From positions 36,476 to 100,475 of the forward strand of contig CAYXWM010000003.1 of assembly GCA_964468805.1 (NCBI GenBank): a DNA stretch of 64,000 nucleotides, in the 5' to 3' direction. This document shows positions 59,596 through 64,000 of this stretch, piece by piece (position 1 is the first letter of the stretch; each line of letters begins with the position of its first letter). The DNA comes from CAYXWM01 sp964468805. Lineage in GTDB: Bacteria; Bacillota; Clostridia; Lachnospirales; WRBF01. A model generated the notes under the pieces. The model did no database searches, was not told where the DNA came from, and worked only from the letters and a program-made list of their open reading frames with translations. The position numbers and the translations under genes are program-made.

Positions 59596-59643
59596 ACAAT
59601 GCTTTTATTGCAAAACAGCCGAATTAAATTTTTATCAAATGCA

Positions 59644-60267
59644 TTATTTTGCTAAACTTACGTAAATATTATCTTGAAATCGGTTATCCTTATCTTTGTA
59701 ATCCTCTTGAAGATATCCGAAAACATAATGGTCAGCGAATACTTTCACAACCAAGCCTTTTCTTATTAATCCCTCTTGCACAAAACCGGCTTTTTCGGCT
59801 ACGATTTTGGAACCCGGGTTAACCGTAAAGCAACGCAAAACCAGTCTTTTTAAATCCATGTGAGTAAAAGCCAACTTAACGGCTGCATTTAGGGCTTCTG
59901 TGGCTATACCCTTGCCCCAGTAATTCTTGTTTATTCTATAACCCACTTCGGCTTGCCTTTTCATAACAAAATCATAGATTATAATTTCACCGATAACCTT
60001 TTGTTCCGGTAAATATTCAATGGCAAAACGAAGTTCTCTTTTTGCCCTGTATTCTATATCTATATTTGTTAGGTAATCGTATTCCGGCGTTTCAAATTCA
60101 TCATGCAAAAAACCTGTTTCCAAGTCATAATATCCGCAGTATTTTTGCACTTCCAAATCGTTGAGGAATTCGTTTAAGTCGTTAAAATCCTTCCAAACGG
60201 CTCGGCGTAGATACAATCTTTCAGTCTTAATTTCCGGAAAATGCACAAAACAATCATCAAAGCTCAT
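59644..60267 (-). CDS. GNAT acetyltransferase (RimJ/RimL-like)
   Basis: 207 residues. The N-terminal strand RLYLRRAVWKDFNDLNEFL and the acetyl-CoA loop YRINKNYWGKGIATEALNA are typical of the ribosomal-protein-serine/alanine acetyltransferase group of GNATs. The family acetylates N-termini, amino groups or small molecules; the substrate here is unknown. Its start overlaps the stop of the DUF2156 gene by 4 bp, so the two are translationally coupled. Confidence 0.9.
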   Translation of the reverse strand: MSFDDCFVHFPEIKTERLYLRRAVWKDFNDLNEFLNDLEVQKYCGYYDLETGFLHDEFETPEYDYLTNIDIEYRAKRELRFAIEYLPEQKVIGEIIIYDFVMKRQAEVGYRINKNYWGKGIATEALNAAVKLAFTHMDLKRLVLRCFTVNPGSKIVAEKAGFVQEGLIRKGLVVKVFADHYVFGYLQEDYKDKDNRFQDNIYVSLAK

Positions 60268-61166
60268 TTGTAAACCCCCATATATTTTGTCAGTAGCTTT
60301 TCAGGTTTGTACGCAAGTTTGGAACGTCTTAAACCTTCTATTCCCAAGTCTTCCTCACGGTTGATAAATTCATAATCGGAGCAGGCGTAAACCGCAAAAT
60401 CTCTGTTTATAGCTTGATATATACCGTTATAATTGTGGTCTGCTTTTTCTACAAATATATCAAACATATTCGTGTAAGACGGTGCCCCGTAGGTATAGCC
60501 CAGAACTTTGCCGTCTATTTTAACCATGCCGCCTTTCAGACCAAGCCGGTTCCAATTATCAAAAACCCTGCGTACTATTTCATTTTCCGTTTCAAGAGAC
60601 GAGGTTTCCGGGTTTTTATCCGAATTGTCTTCAAGCCATTTTTGTTGAAATTCCCAAGCCTCTTCAAGATTATTTTCGGTAAGGGGTTCGAAGCTGTAAC
60701 GTGTTCCGTATTTGTTTAAGAACAGATTCAGATTGTTTCTGCGTTTTTTTAAATCTGAGCCCTCTAAGGTTATTAGGCGTTTAGATTGGTATATATATTC
60801 TGCCCATCCTCTGTCCGTGGTAAATTCAAACCTTCCGGGCATAACCTCTTCAATCAAACCCTTCATTTCCTCTGTTATGCCCCAAAAAATAAAGCCTTTT
60901 CCGTGAGACCGGGCATCGTCTTCTATTCTTTCCACCGCCTTTGACAAATCCCCATTTCCTATGGGCATAAAATAATGAAAGGCGTTGGGGGTTGATTTGG
61001 TTACCTGTCTTATATACAAAAAATCATCGGCAAAAATTTGAGTGCCGTATTTTTGCTTTAGGGTGAATAGGTTGGTAAACGCCAATTCGCAGGTACCGAA
61101 ATTCGTATTAAAAGTATAACTTTCCAAAATTTCTTTATGTTCGATTTTTATTTCCCTGAATTCCAT
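60264..61166 (-). CDS. DUF2156 (phosphatidylglycerol lysyltransferase C-terminal-like) protein
   Basis: 300 residues. The two-lobe GNAT-like fold of the DUF2156 family is suggested by CELAFTNLFTLKQKYG near the start, FEFTTDRGWAEYIYQSKRLITLEG near 115-140, SLKKRRNNLNLFL-type KKRRNNLNLF, and YNGIYQAINRDFAVYAC and INREEDLGIEGLRRSKLAYKP near the end. In MprF the homologous domain transfers aminoacyl groups to lipids, but this soluble single-domain form is uncharacterised. SD is modest. It precedes and overlaps the GNAT gene. Confidence 0.88.
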   Translation of the reverse strand: MEFREIKIEHKEILESYTFNTNFGTCELAFTNLFTLKQKYGTQIFADDFLYIRQVTKSTPNAFHYFMPIGNGDLSKAVERIEDDARSHGKGFIFWGITEEMKGLIEEVMPGRFEFTTDRGWAEYIYQSKRLITLEGSDLKKRRNNLNLFLNKYGTRYSFEPLTENNLEEAWEFQQKWLEDNSDKNPETSSLETENEIVRRVFDNWNRLGLKGGMVKIDGKVLGYTYGAPSYTNMFDIFVEKADHNYNGIYQAINRDFAVYACSDYEFINREEDLGIEGLRRSKLAYKPEKLLTKYMGVYK

Positions 61167-61443
61167 ATCTTGCCTTCTTTCTAACCGGGTTGTCCGAATT
61201 AGGGAATTTTATAAAACATTGTTTCCGTATTTCCGGCAAAAATTTATACATTGATTATACTATTTCTTGACAGAAGCAAAGAATAACATGCTTTTCAAGT
61301 GTATTGCACCGGTCAGTTTGGGAAGAAACCCCCAAACTGTCTTGTCTCTCACATTTAGAAAGAAATAGTAATATGCATTGTTGCAATTATAGTTTGATTG
61401 CAATTATTTTTCAATATATTTCGATATTTTATTACATTTATAA

Positions 61444-61538
61444 TGATTCCATTTTAAACAGAGGACAAATACAATAGATTTTTTCCAACGGTTCAAGGAA
61501 AACCGATTATTTGTCCTTTATCTTATTTGGAATTAGCA
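61444..61538 (+). repeat. family B hairpin element, copy 3
   Basis: TGATTCCATTTTAAACAGAG to CTTATTTGGAATTAGCA. Same order as copy 1; the inner hairpin TTTTTCC-AACGGTTCAA-GGAAAA is preserved. Confidence 0.88.
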
Positions 61539-61575
61539 GATCATTTACTTTTTTAGCTCATAAAGGAAAAGATTA

Positions 61576-61606
61576 AAAAAAACCATCTGCCGAAGCGATG
61601 GTTTTT
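61576..61606 (-). terminator. terminator of the GH18 gene
   Basis: AACCATC-GCTTCGGCA-GATGGTT followed by TTTTTT on the minus strand. Confidence 0.88.
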
Positions 61607-61632
61607 GATGTTAATATATTTACTTTTATATG

Positions 61633-63405
61633 CTAAGGTTGGGGTGTTTGTTGTGGTTGAGGAGGATTCATATAATTTTTAATCAAGTTCCAAATACCCT
61701 CTGTTTCAAACCCACGTTTCCATGCCGCTACGCCGCCAACATTATATTGTTTTGCTACTTTCAGTTTTTCCTCTATGGATTTCATATCTTCATTCCAGAA
61801 GCGATAAACAACGGTTTTGTCGTTTTCAACTGCGTAATATTCACCGTAGTTTAAACCGTAATCGGGAAGCCATTGAAGTTTTACGTTATTTTTTTCAATA
61901 ATGCTCTTTACAGAATCCATAGTGTAGGCTTTGCTTGAAAGCTTAATTTTATCGTTTTCGGGTTCTTCACGCCATACTCTTATATAGAAAGGCATACCCA
62001 TAATAATTTTTTCTGCCGGAACTTCCGCAAGAGTATCGGCTACGCCTTTTTTAGCGAAACCCAAAGAGGCAACCGGACCTGCGGTTTGGGAGCCTGAATA
62101 ATATTCGTCATAAGCCATAACGCAAACATAATCAACTGTTTTGGCAACTTCTTTACGGTTGTAATAAGCCGTCCAAGGACTGGGAACATACATATCTACG
62201 GAAAGATAGGCACCTTGTTCCCTCAACATGGGAGCCAATTCACGAAGGAATTGCAGATAATTTGCCGCTTCTTCCTTGGGTACTTTTTCAAAGTCTATAT
62301 TTATACCGTCAAGGTCATACATGGAAACAAAGGCCAATAACTGACGTATAACCTTGTCACGGGTATCCGTATCTTTGATTGCTGAACGACAAACTTTTGA
62401 GTCAAAATTATCGCTTATTAAAGCCCAAACTTGGTATCCTTGGGAATGAGCCCATTCCACGTAACTTTTGTCAGCTATGTTAATAATAGTTCCGTCAAGT
62501 TTTTCTGCGTCAAAAGAGAACCATGTGGGTGAAAGAACATTTACCCCGTCGTGGACTACTCTGCGTTGAGGATTAGCATTGGCTTGAGCTTTGTCAATTT
62601 GATCCCAAACCATTACTACTTTCCCGTTTATGGGCTTACGCAAAGGAGGTTTTTGCTCCGGTTGTTTTACTGTAGCAGGGACATCGGTTATCGTACCCAA
62701 AACTCCGTTGGGAATAAATCCCGCCACACCGTCCGAAGAACTTACCTTTGTAAAATCTTTATCCTGTGATATGAAAATTACCGGGCTGTCTTTGTCCAAT
62801 TTTTGTGCAATGGGGCTTTTAATGTCCGGCTCGTATCTAATTTCTGTAGCCTCTTTAACTGTTGCGGTTTTATAAGCCTTGTTTGGCTTAAAGATAACTA
62901 TTTTATATTTAGGTGTATAGACAAAATCGGCGGAATATAATTCTTTTAAAAGATTCGTCGGAATATATGCCGTGTCGTTTTCTCGATACACCGGCAGATT
63001 TAAATTAAAAGGTTTATTGTTTATGTAATACGTAAGGTCGTTGGTCTTCATATGTATTACTTTGTTTTCCGTGGTAACGGTTAATTTGTTGGTTATAGCA
63101 TCCCAGTGTATGTACTTGTCAAGATAAGTTTGAACAAAGCTTACGGGTAAATAAAGCTGATTATCTTTTAAAATAGGTGCTTGTTCTGTTTTTAAATAAG
63201 TACCTTCTGACAATACGTTTATTTGGTTGGGATTAAAATTTTCTTTATAATATTCCTGCAAGGACATTACAGTGGAGTTGGGCAAGTAAGTATAACCAAC
63301 AAAAATCAGTCCTGCCAAGGTAAGCATAATTATAATTAAGGGAATAATCCGTTTGTTTTTACGTCTTCTTCGTCTTTTCAATGTGTTGGGATGGATAATA
63401 AGCAT
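61633..63405 (-). CDS. GH18 glycosidase with copper-amine-oxidase-N-like and SH3-like domains (spore/cell-wall type)
   Basis: 590 residues. Very basic N-terminus (TLKRRRRRKNKR) and one membrane anchor (~20-42). A stalk with two copper-amine-oxidase-N-like repeats (QLYLPVSFVQTYLDK, TAYIPTNLLKEL), a bacterial SH3-like segment ~180-240 (EIRYEPDIKSPIAQKL) and a GH18 barrel ~265-575. The catalytic motif is DLDGINIDFEKV (Glu ~371), intact though Asn replaces one Asp. VCVMAYDEYY and VGGVAAWKRGFE are also present. Such proteins act on peptidoglycan or cortex glycan. Start: AAAGGAG directly abuts the ATG, so spacing is abnormal; an ATT three codons in is the only better-spaced alternative. Confidence 0.88.
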   Translation of the reverse strand: MLIIHPNTLKRRRRRKNKRIIPLIIIMLTLAGLIFVGYTYLPNSTVMSLQEYYKENFNPNQINVLSEGTYLKTEQAPILKDNQLYLPVSFVQTYLDKYIHWDAITNKLTVTTENKVIHMKTNDLTYYINNKPFNLNLPVYRENDTAYIPTNLLKELYSADFVYTPKYKIVIFKPNKAYKTATVKEATEIRYEPDIKSPIAQKLDKDSPVIFISQDKDFTKVSSSDGVAGFIPNGVLGTITDVPATVKQPEQKPPLRKPINGKVVMVWDQIDKAQANANPQRRVVHDGVNVLSPTWFSFDAEKLDGTIINIADKSYVEWAHSQGYQVWALISDNFDSKVCRSAIKDTDTRDKVIRQLLAFVSMYDLDGINIDFEKVPKEEAANYLQFLRELAPMLREQGAYLSVDMYVPSPWTAYYNRKEVAKTVDYVCVMAYDEYYSGSQTAGPVASLGFAKKGVADTLAEVPAEKIIMGMPFYIRVWREEPENDKIKLSSKAYTMDSVKSIIEKNNVKLQWLPDYGLNYGEYYAVENDKTVVYRFWNEDMKSIEEKLKVAKQYNVGGVAAWKRGFETEGIWNLIKNYMNPPQPQQTPQP

Positions 63406-63564
63406 CTCCTTTGCTCTGTATTTTCCTATCTTCTTAATTCAAAATGCCCGGGGAATAAGTCTAATGCATTTTTGAGAATTGTTGATTTTATTATACCATA
63501 AGAAAGTCTACTTGGTAACAGATTCGACAAATATCATATAATTGTAATAATATAGCAATTAAAA

Positions 63565-63592
63565 TTGCTTTATTCCGAAACTTCATTATAAA
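63565..63592 (+). promoter_or_regulatory. candidate sigma-A promoter of the dipeptidase gene
   Basis: TTGCTT (63565-63570), 16-bp spacer, TATAAA (63587-63592). Confidence 0.5.
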
Positions 63593-63680
63593 CAAATAAA
63601 CTGCATAATTATAATAAGAGTAGGTACTTGATTGGGGAAATGCTGATATTCATCAATAGTTAAAGACTGTCGGAGGTTAT

Positions 63681-64000
63681 ATGGATTATTTAAAAGCGGC
63701 AAAACGGCTTCACAAAGAAGTGGGAATGGCAGATGTACATACAGACCTGGGATGTGAAATTTTCAGCAGAAGAAATATGGGCGAAAGAGATATTTTGCAT
63801 ACCTACTATTTGGAGAGCATGAGAGAAGCTAACTTACGCCTATGCGTTGCGGCGGTCTATATCAGCCCTTTGTTTATACCGGAGCAGGCATTAAAGCAGG
63901 CTTTGTGCCAAATTGAGGCTTTGTACGATGATATTAGGGATCCGTTTTATTTGGTAACAAGTAAATCCGAATTACTCTATGCTTATAATAACAATAAAAT
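63681..64000 (+). CDS. membrane dipeptidase (peptidase M19), 5' part
   Basis: Only the first ~106 codons are in the window. The start ATG follows CGGAGGT with good spacing. The translation begins MDYLKAAKRLHKEVGM and continues ADVHTDLGCEI, which matches the first zinc-binding HxD of the renal-dipeptidase (M19) family. Next comes ESMREANLRLCVAAVYI, typical of its second strand. These zinc enzymes cleave dipeptides, often with D-amino acids at the second position. The rest of the catalytic site lies beyond the window. Confidence 0.85.
   Translation, partial: MDYLKAAKRLHKEVGMADVHTDLGCEIFSRRNMGERDILHTYYLESMREANLRLCVAAVYISPLFIPEQALKQALCQIEALYDDIRDPFYLVTSKSELLYAYNNNK

Larger units (their letters stand above)
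61167..61632. other. intergenic region with family B element
   Basis: 465 bp. A hairpin CAGTTTGGG-AAGAAAC-CCCCAAACTG is at 61314-61339 with only short T stretches. A family B element lies at 61444-61538 and the terminator of the GH18 gene at 61576-61606. No gene recognised. Confidence 0.5.

Noticed and set aside
1..64000. tRNA or rRNA genes
   Set aside because: No T-loop (GTTCRAATC) with a matching acceptor stem and no rRNA-like block was noticed on either strand.

Overview
The window looks like a chromosomal segment of an endospore-forming, motile, anaerobic member of the Clostridia (Firmicutes). It is AT-rich and has strong AGGAGG-type ribosome binding sites. It carries the spoIIGA-sigE pair (sporulation), a [FeFe]-hydrogenase maturase (hydE), a flagellin and chemotaxis genes with sigma-28-like promoters, and the infC-rpmI-rplT operon. 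I cannot name the genus from sequence alone. No rRNA, tRNA, CRISPR array, prophage or complete insertion sequence was seen.

Layout. 1-4.5 kb: the end of an alpha/beta hydrolase, an MFS exporter, a small membrane protein, an Lgt-like membrane protein and a CtpA-type protease. 4.9-6.4 kb: the IF3-L35-L20 operon behind a strong promoter and a structured leader, with IF3 starting at ATT. 6.5-16.4 kb: a DUF6143-like protein, asparagine synthetase, CheV, catalase, a GyrI-like protein, an AbrB-type regulator, a FetAB-like ABC exporter, a nitroreductase and an ABM monooxygenase. 17-19.2 kb: a polar amino-acid ABC importer. 19.4-26.1 kb: a copper block (P-type ATPase CopA, a cupredoxin-like protein, an HMA-TauE/SafE-cupredoxin fusion) next to a two-component system whose sensor has a Cys cluster. 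26.3-30 kb: a polysaccharide deacetylase, an LCMT-like methyltransferase and a cation/proton antiporter. 30.1-38.3 kb: ridA, tcdA, hydE and mnmA in one apparent operon, then type-2 ileS and galK. 38.5-41.5 kb: rsmI, spoIIGA, sigE. 41.6-49.3 kb: a c-di-GMP/chemotaxis block (MCP, GGDEF-GAF cyclase, GGDEF-EAL-V4R phosphodiesterase). 49.7-54.7 kb: an RNA uracil methyltransferase, a DUF4914 P-loop protein and an isolated flagellin. 54.8-57.8 kb: a hemerythrin-histidine phosphatase fusion and a minimal Ku-ligase NHEJ pair. 58-64 kb: a duplicated-domain lipoprotein, a GNAT and a DUF2156 protein, a GH18 spore-type glycosidase and the start of a membrane dipeptidase.

The signals that gene annotation alone would miss are between the genes. 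(i) Six copies of a ~138-bp palindromic element (family A) with ~34-bp imperfect inverted termini and TA-type ends, two of them in exact tandem sharing one TA. This looks like an IS630/Tc1-type MITE. (ii) Three full copies and one shortened copy of a second ~92-bp hairpin element (family B). (iii) A diverged third family of ~75 bp (family D). (iv) A recurring long terminator-like hairpin (family C) at four gene ends. (v) Three sigma-28-like promoters (cheV, the EAL protein, flagellin), which tie scattered motility genes into one regulon. (vi) A stem-loop placed exactly between the Shine-Dalgarno sequence and the start codon of the GyrI-like gene. (vii) A structured, unassigned 600-bp intergenic region at 16.4-17.0 kb.

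Several starts were moved from the longest possible one to the codon correctly spaced from the ribosome binding site; each entry says so.
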